A stretch of DNA of 64,000 nt from Coralliovum pocilloporae. GTDB taxonomy: Bacteria > Pseudomonadota > Alphaproteobacteria > Rhizobiales > Cohaesibacteraceae. The notes under the pieces are model-generated. The model did no database searches. It worked only from the letters and a program-made list of their open reading frames with translations, and was not told the DNA's origin. How positions within the stretch are numbered: the first letter of the stretch is position 1; each line of letters opens with the position of its first letter. The stretch is taken from the NCBI RefSeq assembly GCF_030845175.1, contig NZ_CP132542.1:3011501-3075500 (forward strand), in the 5' to 3' direction. Positions 9,658-18,760 of the stretch are shown here, piece after piece. A program made the position numbers and the translations under genes.

Positions 9658-10863
9658 ATGACCGAGGCCTATATCTGCGATTACATCCGAACGCCTATCG
9701 GTCGTTTTGCCGGTGCCCTGTCGTCTGTGCGGGCAGATGACCTGGCCGCCATCCCGATCCGCGCTTTGAAGGACAGGCAACCGGATGTGGACTGGGCTGA
9801 AGTGGATGACTGCATTCTGGGATGTGCCAATCAGGCGGGGGAAGACAACCGCAATCTGGCGCGTATGGCCGTGCTTCTGGCCGGGTTGCCGATTTCTGTT
9901 CCCGGAACCACCGTCAATCGGCTTTGTGGCTCAGGCATGGATGCAATCACCATGGCAGCCCGTGCCATCAAGGCAGGCGAAGCGGATCTGATGATAGCCG
10001 GTGGCAGTGAGAGCATGTCGCGGGCTCCGCTGGTCATGCCCAAGGCCGAACAGGCCTTTTCGCGCTCAGCAGAGCTTTTTGATACCACGATTGGCTGGCG
10101 CTTCGTCAATCCGCTGATGGAAGCGCAATATGGCATCGATTCCATGCCGGAAACGGCTGAAAATGTAGCTGAGCAGTTCGGAATAAGCCGGGCCGATCAG
10201 GATGCCTTTGCCCTCCGCTCCCAGAAGAAAGCGGCTGCAGCGCAGGATGATGGGCGTCTGGCAGAAGAGATCACGCCTGTTACGGTTTCGGCGCGGAAGG
10301 GCGCATCCGTTCAGGTCACGTTGGATGAGCATGTGAGGCCGAACACCACCGCCGAGATGCTGGCCGGGTTGAAAGCGCCGTTCCGTGAGGGCGGCAGCGT
10401 GACTGCAGGCAATGCGTCCGGTGTCAACGATGGGGCAGCTGCACTCCTTATTGCGTCTGAAGAAGCCATCGCGCGCTATAATCTCAGGCCGATAGCACGA
10501 ATTCTTGGTGGTGCTGTAGCGGGTGTTGAACCGCGTATCATGGGCATGGGACCCGCTCCGGCATCGGAAAAGCTGATGGCCCGTCTTGGACTGGATATTG
10601 CTGACTTCGAGACTATTGAGCTGAACGAAGCCTTTGCCGCACAAGGGTTGGCCGTTATGCGTGCCTTGGGACTTGCTGATGATGCCGAGCATGTGAATCC
10701 GAATGGTGGTGCCATAGCCCTGGGACATCCTCTCGGCATGTCTGGTGTCCGACTGGTTGGAACAGCGGCTCTGGAGCTGAAACGGCGATCGGGTAAACGG
10801 GCTCTGGCGACCATGTGTATCGGCGTCGGGCAGGGGATTGCACTGGCCATTGAGGCCGTGTGA
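9658..10863 (+). CDS. Acetyl-CoA acyltransferase, 3-oxoadipyl-CoA thiolase type
   Basis: This thiolase cleaves a 3-oxoacyl-CoA with CoA. The 401-residue length and the N-terminal MTEAYICDYIRTPIGRF resemble PcaF/PaaJ, which split 3-oxoadipyl-CoA to succinyl-CoA and acetyl-CoA. The nucleophilic Cys90 lies in TVNRLCGSGMDA, the catalytic His in GGAIALGHPLGMSG, and the second Cys in ATMCIGVGQG. The phenylacetyl-CoA epoxidase genes lie about 48 kb to the right, so this enzyme could finish that pathway or the beta-ketoadipate route. Sequence alone does not exclude a general acetyl-CoA acetyltransferase. It appears to be monocistronic. Confidence 0.88.
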   Translation: MTEAYICDYIRTPIGRFAGALSSVRADDLAAIPIRALKDRQPDVDWAEVDDCILGCANQAGEDNRNLARMAVLLAGLPISVPGTTVNRLCGSGMDAITMAARAIKAGEADLMIAGGSESMSRAPLVMPKAEQAFSRSAELFDTTIGWRFVNPLMEAQYGIDSMPETAENVAEQFGISRADQDAFALRSQKKAAAAQDDGRLAEEITPVTVSARKGASVQVTLDEHVRPNTTAEMLAGLKAPFREGGSVTAGNASGVNDGAAALLIASEEAIARYNLRPIARILGGAVAGVEPRIMGMGPAPASEKLMARLGLDIADFETIELNEAFAAQGLAVMRALGLADDAEHVNPNGGAIALGHPLGMSGVRLVGTAALELKRRSGKRALATMCIGVGQGIALAIEAV

Positions 10864-11056
10864 CAGAGCACTTGAGGCTGCTTCGTCCAGGACCCCCGAT
10901 TGAGCAGATGACAAGTCTCTGCGAGAATCGTACTATATAAAGAGCGTGCTGTGCCGAATTGGGAAGCCATATGGTGACTTGCGGCGCGTTTGAAGAAGAG
11001 ATCGCGACTTGACGTCTTCGCATCTATGCGGGGAAGTCGAACAACAGGTATGATCG

Positions 11057-11509
11057 ATGCGTTTAACAAAACAGACCAGCTACGCGCTGCGCATTCTGAT
11101 GCATTGCGCCATGAAAGGCGATGAATACGCCAAAATCGCAGAGATCGCGAAAACCTATGCGATTACTGAATACAACGTGTTCAAGATCGTACCACTTCTC
11201 GTTCAGGCCGGATTCCTGGACACTGCACGCGGTCGCAATGGCGGTATTAAGCTTGCGATGCCTGCGCCTTCCATTCGCATTGGTGATGTGGTTCGCGCCA
11301 CGGAAGAGACCTACATCCAGGCAGACTGTTTCGGATCGGGTGTGGAAGAATGTGCAATTCAGCAGGCCAGCCCGCTGAACAGAATGCTCGACCGGGCACT
11401 TGATGCATTTGTGACCGTTCTGGACGAACACACGCTCGAAGATATCATGCCCCATCGCGCGCGTGCCGGACAGGCTCCGGCTGAGGTTGTTGCTGCTCTT
11501 GATGCCTGA
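11057..11509 (+). CDS. Rrf2-family regulator, RirA-like, lacking the third cluster cysteine
   Basis: Rrf2 proteins are winged-helix repressors that usually bind an iron-sulfur cluster and sense iron, nitric oxide or oxygen. The start MRLTKQTSYALRIL and the segment TARGRNGGIKLAMPA closely resemble RirA, the rhizobial iron regulator. Cluster cysteines are expected in a C-x(7-8)-C-x5-C pattern. Here Cys91 (ADCFGSG) and Cys99 (EECAIQ) are present, but the third position is Ser105 (QQASPLN). The protein may therefore bind a cluster with different ligands or not at all. RirA itself, the NO sensor NsrR or another Rrf2 subgroup are alternatives. It is a 150-residue single gene whose end lies 2 bp from the convergent gph. 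Confidence 0.85.
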   Translation: MRLTKQTSYALRILMHCAMKGDEYAKIAEIAKTYAITEYNVFKIVPLLVQAGFLDTARGRNGGIKLAMPAPSIRIGDVVRATEETYIQADCFGSGVEECAIQQASPLNRMLDRALDAFVTVLDEHTLEDIMPHRARAGQAPAEVVAALDA

Positions 11510-11511
11510 CC

Positions 11512-12189
11512 CTAAAGCGGCGGGAGTACCTGGTCGACGGCCTCGATCAGCTGGTCAAAATGATCGATGATGCTATCAGGCCCCAGCTCGGTCACCGGAA
11601 TATCCGTATAGCCGAAGGTGACCGCGACAACGGGAATGCCCGCGGCCTTGGCTGTGGCGATATCGGTTTTTGAATCACCAATCAGTACACTCCGCTGCGG
11701 ATTGCCACCCGCAGCCTTTATCGTGCCAAAAAGATGGTCCGGGTTTGGCTTGCAGACCGGAAATGTATCCCGGCCAGCCACAGTTTCGAAATAGTCCGCA
11801 AGCTGCAGATTATTGAGCAGAGTCCGTGACAGGCTTTCCAGCTTGTTGGTGCAGACGGCAAAGCGGCAACCGTTCTCACGCAGCCAGTCCATCGCATTGA
11901 TGACGCCTGGAAAAGGGCGACTGTGATCAGCGATATGGCTGCCATAATAGGTGAGGAAGTCCTGAAACAGCCGGTCAAGTTCTGTGTCGGGCAAGGAGAT
12001 ATTATTCAACTCCAGCCCGCGTTCCAGCATCTTGCGCGCACCCTGGCCGAGCAGAAAACTGATCTGCTCCCGCGAGGCAGGCTGGTAACCCTCTGTAGCC
12101 AGGACATGGTTCAACGAGGTCAGGAGATCGGGAGCCGTATCCACAAGGGTTCCGTCCAGATCAAACACCACGAGGCGGTCATCAGCCAT
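11512..12189 (-). CDS. gph: Phosphoglycolate phosphatase (HAD superfamily)
   Basis: This HAD hydrolase removes phosphate from 2-phosphoglycolate arising from DNA repair or photorespiration-like reactions. Motif I is FDLDGTLVDTAPD at the very start, with the Asp nucleophile and acid. Motif II is AVCTNK. Motif III/IV comprises KPNPDHL and VLIGDSKTDIATAKAAG. The 225-residue length fits Gph. The ATG at 12189 gives the family N-terminus (MADDRLVVFDLDG); an open frame extends 87 codons further upstream but has no HAD character. Related HAD phosphatases with other substrates cannot be excluded. Confidence 0.9.
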   Translation of the reverse strand: MADDRLVVFDLDGTLVDTAPDLLTSLNHVLATEGYQPASREQISFLLGQGARKMLERGLELNNISLPDTELDRLFQDFLTYYGSHIADHSRPFPGVINAMDWLRENGCRFAVCTNKLESLSRTLLNNLQLADYFETVAGRDTFPVCKPNPDHLFGTIKAAGGNPQRSVLIGDSKTDIATAKAAGIPVVAVTFGYTDIPVTELGPDSIIDHFDQLIEAVDQVLPPL

Positions 12190-12356
12190 TGATAACTCCA
12201 GTTTCAGAGCGAAAATTGACAATGGACTGATAGCGGGATTCTGGCAGATCGACAAATCATCTGCGCGGACCGTGTTTATGCCTGCCAACTGGTGGCCTTT
12301 GGTAAAAAGCCGTGCTAAGGAGCAAGTCGTTTGTGTTTCTGTTCCGGAGTGCCGAG

Positions 12357-13805
12357 ATGAAGCTGAGTGACCCCTCTCTCCTGAAAAATCAGTGCTATAT
12401 CGATGGTCAGTGGGTTGGTGAACCGACCGACGCCATTTATGACCCGGCAACCGGGGATGAGATCTGCAAGGTTCCCTATCTCGGTGGAGATGAGACCCGG
12501 CAGGCGATTGAAGCTGCCGATACAGCGTTCAAGACCTGGTCTGCGAAACTGGCGAAAGAGCGCTCCACGCTCCTGCGTAACTGGTTCAATCTGATCATGG
12601 CCAATCAGGAAGATCTGGCCATCATCATGACCACCGAGCAGGGCAAACCTCTTGCCGAAAGCCGCGGAGAGGTGGCTTACGCAGCCTCTTTTGTTGAGTT
12701 CTATGCAGAAGAAGCCAAGCGTGTTGCCGGGGAAACCCTGCCGACATTTGCGACCAATGCCCGGATTGTCTGTATTCGTCAGCCGATCGGGGTCATCGCA
12801 GCTATCACGCCGTGGAACTTCCCTGCTGCCATGATCACCCGCAAGGTGGCTCCAGCGCTGGCCGTAGGCTGCACGTCAGTCTGCAAACCTGCCCCGGAAA
12901 CGCCGCTGACGGCTCTGGCTCTTGCCGAACTGGCTGAGCGGGCTGGTATTCCGAAGGGTGTTTTCAACTGTATCACGGGTGATGCACCGGCAATCGGTGA
13001 TGAGATGACCAGCAATCCGACGGTCAAGTTCATCGGTTTCACCGGCTCGACCGCTGTCGGCAAGCATCTGATGCGGCGTGCGGCTGACACGGTGAAAAAG
13101 GTCGGCCTTGAGCTGGGCGGTAATGCGCCTTTCATCGTTTTTGACGATGCGGATGTGGATGCGGCCGTTGATGGCGCAATCCTGTCCAAATACCGCAATA
13201 TGGGCCAGACCTGCGTTTGCGCCAACCGCATCTACGTTCAGGACGGTGTCTATGATGCCTTTGCGGAAAAACTGGCTGCTAAAGTGGCTGAATTCAAGAT
13301 TGGCAATGGTCTTGAGGATGGCGTCATTCAGGGACCGCTGATCAACAAGAACGCTGTTGCCAAAGTGGAAAGCCATCTTGCTGATGCTGTCGAGAAGGGT
13401 GCCCAGGTGGTGACTGGCGGCAAGCCTCATGCTCTGGGTGGAACATTCTTCGAGCCGACAGTTCTGACCGGTGTCACATCCGACATGAAAGTGGCTACGG
13501 AAGAAACCTTCGGTCCATTGGCTCCTCTCTTCCGCTTCTCTGATGAAAATGAAGTGATAGAGCAGGCAAATGCGACGCAGTTCGGTCTGGCGGCCTACTT
13601 CTATGCCCGTGATCTCGGTCGTGTCTGGCGTGTGGCCGAAGCTCTGGAATATGGCATGGTGGCCATCAATTCCGGTATTCTGTCCACGGAAATGGCACCG
13701 TTCGGTGGTATCAAGGAATCAGGCCTTGGACGTGAGGGGTCCCATCACGGCGTGGAAGAGTTTGTGGAAATCAAATATATGCTGATGGGTGGTCTGGACC
13801 GCTAG
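12357..13805 (+). CDS. gabD: NAD(P)-dependent succinate-semialdehyde dehydrogenase
   Basis: This cytoplasmic aldehyde dehydrogenase oxidises succinate semialdehyde to succinate, the last step of the GABA shunt. The 482-residue chain contains the general base Glu252 in LELGGNAP and the nucleophile Cys286 in GQTCVCANR. The coenzyme segment is [10 protein letters not shown], and the conserved C-terminal [18 protein letters not shown] and the terminal YMLMGGLD are typical of GabD. I chose the ATG at 12357 with GGAG at 12344-12347; an upstream in-frame start at 12312 is not supported by family length. It is divergent from gph, and no GABA aminotransferase is adjacent. Confidence 0.93.
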   Translation: MKLSDPSLLKNQCYIDGQWVGEPTDAIYDPATGDEICKVPYLGGDETRQAIEAADTAFKTWSAKLAKERSTLLRNWFNLIMANQEDLAIIMTTEQGKPLAESRGEVAYAASFVEFYAEEAKRVAGETLPTFATNARIVCIRQPIGVIAAITPWNFPAAMITRKVAPALAVGCTSVCKPAPETPLTALALAELAERAGIPKGVFNCITGDAPAIGDEMTSNPTVKFIGFTGSTAVGKHLMRRAADTVKKVGLELGGNAPFIVFDDADVDAAVDGAILSKYRNMGQTCVCANRIYVQDGVYDAFAEKLAAKVAEFKIGNGLEDGVIQGPLINKNAVAKVESHLADAVEKGAQVVTGGKPHALGGTFFEPTVLTGVTSDMKVATEETFGPLAPLFRFSDENEVIEQANATQFGLAAYFYARDLGRVWRVAEALEYGMVAINSGILSTEMAPFGGIKESGLGREGSHHGVEEFVEIKYMLMGGLDR

Positions 13806-13843
13806 GGGTCGACCGGACACGGAAATTCAGGATCAGTCTCAGA

Positions 13844-14536
13844 ATGAGCGATATGATGAAACGCCGCTCGGCGGAAGCTGCAGCGGACCATGTAAAGTCC
13901 GGAATGAAACTGGGCATTGGCACAGGATCCACGGCAGAACAGTTTGTTCGTGTGCTGGCTGAAAAGATTTCGGATGGTCTTGAGATCATCGGTGTCCCGA
14001 CATCCGAGCGCACAGCTGCCCTGTGCCGTGAGCTCGGGGTGCCGCTGACAACACTGGATGAGACACCGCATCTGGATCTGACGGTGGATGGTGCCGACGA
14101 AATCGGTCCTGATCTGGCTCTGGTCAAAGGTGGTGGCGGTGCGCTTCTGCGCGAAAAAATCGTGGCTGCGGCCTCCGATGAGATGATTGTTATCGCCGAC
14201 GAGACCAAGATTGTCGGGACATTGGGGACTTTTCCCCTACCAATTGAAGTAATGCCGTTTGGACTTGGTGCAACAGAGCTTGCCATTCGCTCAGCAGCAG
14301 GCAATATAGGCCTTACTGGTACTCTTGCCTTGAGGCAGGATGCTGCCGGACAGAATTTTATGACCGACGGTGGGCATTTCATTCTCGATGCATCTTTTGG
14401 CCGCATTCCGGATCCAGAAGCTCTGGCACTTGAACTGTCTGCAATTCCCGGTGTTGTTGAACATGGCCTGTTCATCGATTTGGCCAGACTGGCGGTTGTC
14501 GCTGGTGCAGACGGCATCCAGACATTGACGCGTTAA
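13844..14536 (+). CDS. rpiA: Ribose-5-phosphate isomerase A
   Basis: RpiA interconverts ribose-5-phosphate and ribulose-5-phosphate in the non-oxidative pentose phosphate pathway. The 230-residue protein has the phosphate-binding segment [12 protein letters not shown], the active-site region [13 protein letters not shown], and [14 protein letters not shown] with the catalytic acid nearby. It starts 38 bp after gabD and is followed by the DUF2059 gene after 39 bp. The rpiA-DUF2059-gor order is common in alphaproteobacteria. Confidence 0.96.
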   Translation: MSDMMKRRSAEAAADHVKSGMKLGIGTGSTAEQFVRVLAEKISDGLEIIGVPTSERTAALCRELGVPLTTLDETPHLDLTVDGADEIGPDLALVKGGGGALLREKIVAAASDEMIVIADETKIVGTLGTFPLPIEVMPFGLGATELAIRSAAGNIGLTGTLALRQDAAGQNFMTDGGHFILDASFGRIPDPEALALELSAIPGVVEHGLFIDLARLAVVAGADGIQTLTR

Positions 14537-14575
14537 ACGGGGCTGTCCCCGATCTGTGAGAGTTAGGAGATACAA

Positions 14576-15088
14576 ATGAAGAAGAGTGGACTGGGAGGCC
14601 TGTTTGCGGCTTTGGTCGTAGCAATGAGCCTGCAGACAACTCCGACCTCAGCCCAGCAGGGAACAGAAATCGCAGAAAGCCATTTGTCTGCCGCGAAAGA
14701 GGCCGTTCTGGCTTACCGCGCGACCGGTGGTTTCTCCAGCCTTCTGGAGCTTGTGGCTCTGCAGACGAAAAATACTTTTATCCGGACCAACCCAGGTCTG
14801 GAAAAGGATATCGTTGAAGTAACCGACATTGCGGTCAAGGATTTTGAGGATCGCAAGACTCAGATCGATAGCAACATGGCTGTGCTCTGGGCAAGTCGCT
14901 TCACAGAAGCTGAGCTTAAAGACATTTCGGCATTCTATCAGACAGAAACCGGACGTAAGCTAGCGGTGGAAGCAAGCTTCCTGCTGCAGGAAACTTTTCG
15001 GCAGGCCGATGCTGTGGGTCGGGAGATTTCCAACGAGCTTCTGGTCAAGGTCCGGGCTGAGATGAAGAAGCGCGGCCACGATCTCTAG
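14576..15088 (+). CDS. DUF2059 protein, exported
   Basis: The 170-residue product begins with a signal peptide (MKKSGLGGLFAALVVAMSL, then TSAQQG near residue 25), so it is probably periplasmic. The rest is helical and fits DUF2059, including the conserved stretch FTEAELKDISAFYQTETGR and a C-terminal amphipathic region. DUF2059 proteins have no assigned reaction. GTTAGGAGATACAA upstream is a good ribosome binding site. It lies between rpiA and gor, and an intrinsic terminator at 15181-15205 separates it from gor. Confidence 0.9.
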   Translation: MKKSGLGGLFAALVVAMSLQTTPTSAQQGTEIAESHLSAAKEAVLAYRATGGFSSLLELVALQTKNTFIRTNPGLEKDIVEVTDIAVKDFEDRKTQIDSNMAVLWASRFTEAELKDISAFYQTETGRKLAVEASFLLQETFRQADAVGREISNELLVKVRAEMKKRGHDL

Positions 15089-15180
15089 GCGGCCATCACG
15101 CCAATGTGAAGGTCATGGGGTGGTGCCGGTAGCCATTCACCCCTAGCTACGCTGTGTTACGGGGTATTTATGCCCCGGAT

Positions 15181-15211
15181 GGGCCGCATCCTTTCATTGC
15201 GGCCCGTTTTT
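15181..15211 (+). terminator. Intrinsic terminator between the DUF2059 gene and gor
   Basis: GGGCCGC (15181-15187) pairs with GCGGCCC (15199-15205) around an 11-nt loop and is followed by GTTTTTGTG. A smaller hairpin, CGGGG/CCCCG (15160-15177), lies just before it. Confidence 0.8.
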
Positions 15212-15249
15212 GTGACGGAAACAATCTTGAGGCGGAATTGGGGGCCACC

Positions 15250-16626
15250 ATGTCCACATATGATTATGATCTTTTTGTCATTGGTGCTGGTTCGGGCGGT
15301 GTTCGCGCAGCGCGTATTGCGGCTGGCTATGGCGCCCGTGTCGCTGTTGCAGAAGAATACCGGGTTGGCGGAACCTGTGTCATTCGTGGCTGTGTGCCGA
15401 AAAAATTGTTTGTCTATGCCTCTAAATATCGCAGTGATTTCAAGGATGCAGCCGGATTCGGCTGGACCGTGGATGGCGCGCGGTTTGACTGGAAAACGCT
15501 CCTTGGCAACAAGGATGATGAAATTGCACGGCTGAACGGTATCTACATTCGTAACCTTGAGAATTCCGGTGTTGGGATCGTCAACTCCCGCGCCGTGATT
15601 GAAGGGCCGAATACGGTGCGCCTGGTGCAGGAAGACCGCACAGTAACCGCCGAGCGTATTCTGATCGCAGTCGGGGCAACACCGAAGCTGGATGACAGCG
15701 TTCCCGGTATCGAACATGCGATCACGTCAAACGAAGCCTTCCATATGGATGAGGTTCCGAAAACGGCAATTGTTGTTGGCGGTGGTTATATCGCAGTTGA
15801 GTTTGCGGGCATTCTGAACGGCCTTGGTGCCAAGACAACGCTGCTCTATCGCGGTGAGGAAATCCTGCGTGGATTTGATGATGACCTGAGAACCCATCTC
15901 CATGCTGAGATGGAGAAGAAGGGTATCACCATCATTACCGGCGACAATATTGCTGAACTCGACAAGACCGAGGGTGGCATTTCCGCCCGTACCGTGAACG
16001 GCAAGGCACTGGTCGCCGATCAGGTGCTCTATGCAATTGGCCGTGTGCCTTATATCGATGGTCTTGGGCTTGAAAATGCCGGCGTTGAAACCGATCGCGG
16101 TGCCATCAAGGTGGATCAGTATTCCAAAACCAATGTGGACAGCATCTACGCGGTTGGTGATGTGACCAACAGGGCTCAGCTGACACCGGTTGCCATTCGG
16201 GAAGGTCATGCCTTTGCTGATACAATTTATGGCGGCAAAGAAGTGATCGTTGACCATTCCTGTATCCCGACTGCGGTCTTTTCCCAGCCGGAAATCGGCA
16301 CAGTGGGCCTGACTGAGGCGGAAGCCCGGGCGAAGCACAAAATCGTCGATGTTTACAAGTCGACCTTCCGTCCGATGAAGCACACCCTGTCTGGTGGTGA
16401 AGAGAAGACTATGATGAAGATTCTGGTCGATGGTGAAACCGACAAGGTGCTTGGTGTCCACATCATCGGTCCTGATTCCGGTGAAATGGTTCAGATCCTT
16501 GGCATTACGCTGAAGATGGGTGCCACGAAGGCAGACTTTGACGCGACCATTGCGGTGCACCCGACGGCTTCTGAAGAACTGGTGACCATGCGCCAGCGCA
16601 CGGAGCGTCACGTTCAGGGCGAATAG
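15250..16626 (+). CDS. gor: Glutathione-disulfide reductase
   Basis: This FAD enzyme reduces glutathione disulfide with NADPH. The N-terminal FAD-binding motif is FVIGAGSGGVRAA. The redox disulfide is Cys43 and Cys48 in GGTCVIRGCVPKKL. The NADPH domain has VVGGGYIAVEFAG. The FAD segment is IYAVGDVTNRAQLTPVAI. The C-terminal active-site His-Glu pair lies in HPTASEELVTM. The dimerisation domain is complete and the length (458) is normal. I chose the ATG at 15250 (MSTYDYDLFVIGAG); an in-frame TTG-type start at 15154 would place the terminator inside the gene. Its 3' end overlaps the convergent LysR gene by 13 bp. Confidence 0.94.
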   Translation: MSTYDYDLFVIGAGSGGVRAARIAAGYGARVAVAEEYRVGGTCVIRGCVPKKLFVYASKYRSDFKDAAGFGWTVDGARFDWKTLLGNKDDEIARLNGIYIRNLENSGVGIVNSRAVIEGPNTVRLVQEDRTVTAERILIAVGATPKLDDSVPGIEHAITSNEAFHMDEVPKTAIVVGGGYIAVEFAGILNGLGAKTTLLYRGEEILRGFDDDLRTHLHAEMEKKGITIITGDNIAELDKTEGGISARTVNGKALVADQVLYAIGRVPYIDGLGLENAGVETDRGAIKVDQYSKTNVDSIYAVGDVTNRAQLTPVAIREGHAFADTIYGGKEVIVDHSCIPTAVFSQPEIGTVGLTEAEARAKHKIVDVYKSTFRPMKHTLSGGEEKTMMKILVDGETDKVLGVHIIGPDSGEMVQILGITLKMGATKADFDATIAVHPTASEELVTMRQRTERHVQGE

Positions 16627-17531
16627 AGCCGGTCCTGATCCGCATCGCGAAACGTTTCAAAAAGCCAATCCCGGAACAGAATAGCTTCCGGTTTTGGCTT
16701 TTTTTGTGCTTCTTTTTCAAGAAGATAAAGCGCCTGATCTGTACTGGCCTTGTGGTCGAACGGCATGACCAGACGGCCTGACTCGATATAAGGCTTGAGA
16801 AGCCGCGTTTGCATCAGTGTGAAACGATTGCTGTTGGCTGCCAGCTCTGCACCCGTGGTCGATGAATCGACCCGTATCATGTGTCTCTGCGGGTTGAATG
16901 TCAGGTCTTGCGACGTGAAATATTTCTCCCACAGATCTTCAATGCCCATGACGTGAATAAGCGGATGGTCGAGCAGGTCTGCGACGGTTGGATGGTCCGG
17001 GAGAGCCTTCAGGGTTGACGGGCTACAGACAACGATGACCTGATCCCGGTAGACCAGATAGGAGCGATAGCCGGGCCAGAACCCGTAGCCCAGCCGGATG
17101 TCGATATCCACGTCATCATTCGCCAGTTTGTCGGCCCAGACAGACGAGGTAATGCGAAGCTCTATGTTGGGATAAAGCGATATGAAGTCGTCAATTACCG
17201 TGGTCAGCCAAAGCGAACTGTAGGAAATAGGCATCCGGATTGTCAGAAAACCCTGTGATCGCGGGCCGAAAATTGCTGATGTTGAGCCGAGAATTTCATC
17301 AAAGGCCTTCCGCACAGACGGCAGGTAGGCCTTGCCGGATTCCGTAAGACGCAGACCACGCGGCAGGCGCTCAAACAAGGGATAGCCCAGATTTTGCTCC
17401 AATTGTCGGACGCGTTGACTGACGGCTGAATGGGACAGGTTCAGTTCCTCAGCGGCTGCAACGAAGTTTTCGTGCCGCGCAGCAGCTTCAAATGCCTGAA
17501 GAGCTGGAAGTGGAGGGAGAGCATATCGCAT
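16614..17531 (-). CDS. LysR-family transcriptional regulator (GcvA-like)
   Basis: The 305-residue protein has the LysR helix-turn-helix near residues 18-50 (FVAAAEELNLSHSAVSQRVRQLE) and a C-terminal effector-binding domain with VIVVCSPSTLKALPDHP. The opening PPLPALQAFEAAARHENF is typical of the GcvA-type subgroup. It is divergent from the phytanoyl-CoA dioxygenase-like gene with a 213-bp spacer, the usual arrangement for control of the neighbour. In that spacer an imperfect repeat, TTAAGG/CCTTTAA (17661-17680), is a possible binding site. The inducer is unknown. Confidence 0.9.
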   Translation of the reverse strand: MRYALPPLPALQAFEAAARHENFVAAAEELNLSHSAVSQRVRQLEQNLGYPLFERLPRGLRLTESGKAYLPSVRKAFDEILGSTSAIFGPRSQGFLTIRMPISYSSLWLTTVIDDFISLYPNIELRITSSVWADKLANDDVDIDIRLGYGFWPGYRSYLVYRDQVIVVCSPSTLKALPDHPTVADLLDHPLIHVMGIEDLWEKYFTSQDLTFNPQRHMIRVDSSTTGAELAANSNRFTLMQTRLLKPYIESGRLVMPFDHKASTDQALYLLEKEAQKKPKPEAILFRDWLFETFRDADQDRLYSP

Positions 17532-17660
17532 GAGCTATCGTCCTTGAAACATGCTGCCCTGAACAGGGTTCACGCAACATGCTCACCGCTTTTGCAGCAG
17601 TGAGTTGCCTTCGCCAAACCGGTTCTCGCCGTAGTGCAACACGCTTTAGCTGCCACATTT

Positions 17661-17680
17661 TTAAGGTCATAGGCCTTTAA
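17661..17680. promoter_or_regulatory. Possible LysR operator (imperfect inverted repeat)
   Basis: TTAAGG and CCTTTAA flank a 7-nt centre in the spacer between the LysR and PhyH-like genes. Only the AAGG/CCTT core is perfect, so this is a weak candidate. Confidence 0.3.
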
Positions 17681-17744
17681 GATTTATCTTTTTCGTCTTC
17701 TCATCATGGGCCAATCTGTCATGAAAGCAAGAGGAGAGCGATCC

Positions 17745-18749
17745 ATGACCGATAGGAAAGGGCAGGCAGGCCTCAGCGAGACGCAATTGCAGGCCTTCAG
17801 GGAAAAAGGCTTCCTGGTGATCGACCAGTTACTGGACGATGCTGACATTGTGCCAATTGAACAGGAATATGAAGCGCACCTTGAGGAGGTGGCCAGGCTG
17901 CTGCTGGCACGCGGCGATATCAGCGAAACCTATCCGAACCTTGGTTTCAGGGATCGTTTCACCCGATTGCTGGCGGACTATCCCGATCTTCATAACTTCC
18001 TGAATATCTCACTGCCACTTGAGAACGGGACCGTTAACGAGGCGACCTATCACGGGCATTTCGGGCCTGCCATTCATGGTCTCCTGCGAAACGAAAAGCT
18101 TCTGGATGTGGTCGAGAGCGTGATCGGTAGCGAGATCGAAGCGAGCCCCGTCCAGCAGCTCCGCATGAAACCGCCTGAAGCACATCTGAGCGGAAGCAAT
18201 ACAGAGCATTCCAATGTCGGACGAACGACCTGGCATCAGGATGTCGTAGCCTTGTTTGAGGATGCAGATGACACGGACCAGCTCACGGTCTGGGTGGCGA
18301 TAACCGATGCCGCGATTGAAAATGGCTGCCTTGTATCCATACCGGGCAGCCACAGGCGGGGGGCTGTCGCGCATTGCACGGGCAAGGAGCTGGCGAGAGA
18401 ACCCAATGTGCCACAGGTGCTGGTCGATGGTTTTGAAGAAGCGCCGCTGCCGGTCAAACGGGGTGGAGCGGTTCTCTTCCACAAGCTGAATATCCACCGG
18501 GCCATGCCGAATGTCTCGAACCAGCTGCGATGGAGTTTCGATCTGCGCTTCCATCCAATCGGCCAGAAGTCAGGTCGCCCGGCATTTCCCGGTCTTGTGG
18601 TCCGCAGCAGGGAAAACCCGTCTCGGGAAGAACGAGACCCAGCACGCTGGGCCCGCACATGGGAGGATGCCCGACAGCGGATCCTGGCGGGGCAGCATCA
18701 GGGAAAAGTGTTCGCCGCTGATCGGTTCAGCGATTCTCCGGTGTGTTGA
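17745..18749 (+). CDS. Phytanoyl-CoA dioxygenase (PhyH) family protein
   Basis: PhyH-family enzymes are Fe(II)/2-oxoglutarate oxygenases that hydroxylate diverse small molecules. The iron ligands are the H-x-D pair in TTWHQDVVALF and the distal His in the segment IHRAMPNVSNQLRWSFDLR, which also contains the 2-oxoglutarate-binding Arg. An N-terminal stretch, LQAFREKGFLVIDQLLDD, is typical of the family. I chose the ATG at 17745 because GAGGAGAG precedes it by 7 nt; an ATG at 17706 in frame lacks such a site. The length of 334 residues is slightly above average. It lies divergent from a LysR regulator and ends 11 bp from the convergent PLP-enzyme gene. The substrate is unknown. Confidence 0.87.
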   Translation: MTDRKGQAGLSETQLQAFREKGFLVIDQLLDDADIVPIEQEYEAHLEEVARLLLARGDISETYPNLGFRDRFTRLLADYPDLHNFLNISLPLENGTVNEATYHGHFGPAIHGLLRNEKLLDVVESVIGSEIEASPVQQLRMKPPEAHLSGSNTEHSNVGRTTWHQDVVALFEDADDTDQLTVWVAITDAAIENGCLVSIPGSHRRGAVAHCTGKELAREPNVPQVLVDGFEEAPLPVKRGGAVLFHKLNIHRAMPNVSNQLRWSFDLRFHPIGQKSGRPAFPGLVVRSRENPSREERDPARWARTWEDARQRILAGQHQGKVFAADRFSDSPVC

Positions 18750-18760
18750 TGCCGAGAGGC

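Noticed and set aside
15727-16611. Open frame of 294 codons on the minus strand opposite gor
   Set aside because: It is not domain-like and is fully antisense to glutathione reductase.
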